Shown here piece by piece: positions 14,422-14,575 of a stretch of DNA of 14,575 bases. The stretch is from positions 1-14,575 of the forward strand of contig JBDLJX010000065.1 of NCBI GenBank assembly GCA_039714155.1, written 5' to 3'. The stretch is from SZUA-186 sp039714155. Lineage in GTDB: Bacteria; Pseudomonadota; Gammaproteobacteria; UBA9214. The number at the start of each line of letters is the position of its first letter. Position 1 is the stretch's first letter. The notes under the pieces were generated by a model. The model worked only from the letters and a program-made list of their open reading frames with translations. It was not told where the DNA came from and ran no database searches. The translations under genes and the position numbers were made by a program.

Positions 14422-14490
14422 GTAGGAGCGAATTCATTCGCGACCGGAGGGGCAGCCTGGCAGCGATCGCGGCTGAAGCCGCTCCTGCGC
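14422..14490. repeat. BIME-like REP pair, tandem unit A
   Basis: Two facing REP palindromes: a GCGAATTCATTCGC-type unit on the left and a GCGGCTGAAGCCGC-type unit on the right, joined by a spacer containing CGGAGG and AGCCTGG. The stretch 14424-14488 is 58/65 identical to unit B at 14511-14575, giving a tandem repeat of 87-bp period. The left end lies one base from the VWA start codon. Confidence 0.88.
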
Positions 14491-14507
14491 CATATTTATC
14501 CATCTTT

Positions 14508-14575
14508 CGCAGGAGCGAATTTATTCGCGATCGGAGGATTAGCCTGGCACCAATCGCGGCTGAAGCCGCTCCTGC
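14508..14575. repeat. BIME-like REP pair, tandem unit B, reaching window edge
   Basis: Second copy of the pair described for unit A, with the same order of REP types and a conserved internal spacer. Its right end coincides with the window edge, so further copies may follow. No REP-associated transposase (RAYT) gene is in the window. Confidence 0.88.

Noticed and set aside
14422..14575. CRISPR-like repeat-spacer array
   Set aside because: Only two units, with conserved spacers and palindromic REP cores; no cas genes. It fits tandem BIMEs.
1..14575. Defence island, prophage or integrated element
   Set aside because: No integrase, transposase, toxin-antitoxin, nuclease or phage gene is visible; gene content is envelope housekeeping.

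Overview
The window reads as chromosomal DNA of a Gram-negative gammaproteobacterium. The evidence is an intact outer-membrane toolkit (Skp/OmpH-type chaperone, MCE lipid-transport operon with a PqiC-like lipoprotein, YcbB-type L,D-transpeptidase, DUF481 outer-membrane protein), a giant MscK/MscM-type channel, and many REP/BIME-like palindromes with the core GGAGCG...CGC, a style common in gammaproteobacteria such as Pseudomonas relatives. No rRNA, tRNA, transposase, CRISPR array or phage gene is visible. I cannot name the species.

Layout. Positions 1-1496 (minus) hold most of an L,D-transpeptidase gene that runs off the left edge. A REP pair lies behind it, then an OmpH/Skp-family chaperone gene (1678-2229, minus) and a possible 30-residue membrane peptide (2247-2339, minus). 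A divergent regulatory region (about 2340-2510) separates these from a rightward operon at 2511-6030: STAS-MlaE fusion permease, MlaF-like ATPase, MCE (MlaD-like) protein and PqiC-like lipoprotein. A perfect 25-bp inverted repeat sits between the last two. The operon ends at a convergent gap that contains a single REP.

From 6167 to 14420 every gene is leftward. In transcription order they are: a von Willebrand A protein with an ExbD-like proton-channel N-terminus, a DUF481 outer-membrane protein, a large MscS-superfamily channel, a membrane-anchored alpha/beta hydrolase, a possible 49-residue ORF, a glycine-zipper protein and a small cysteine-containing secreted protein. Several are translationally coupled. 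REP palindromes mark the boundaries: one supplies the stop codon of the channel gene and reaches toward the hydrolase start, and a tandem cluster at 14422-14575 ends one base from the start codon of the VWA gene.

The common theme is the cell envelope: peptidoglycan cross-linking, outer-membrane protein chaperoning, phospholipid transport, osmotic protection and periplasmic proteins. The most unusual points are the ExbD-like/VWA hybrid, the long perfect palindrome inside the MCE operon, and the way REP elements intrude on start and stop codons, leaving the hydrolase without an obvious ATG. I see no clearly new multi-gene defence system; the VWA gene probably belongs to a cluster continuing past the right edge.
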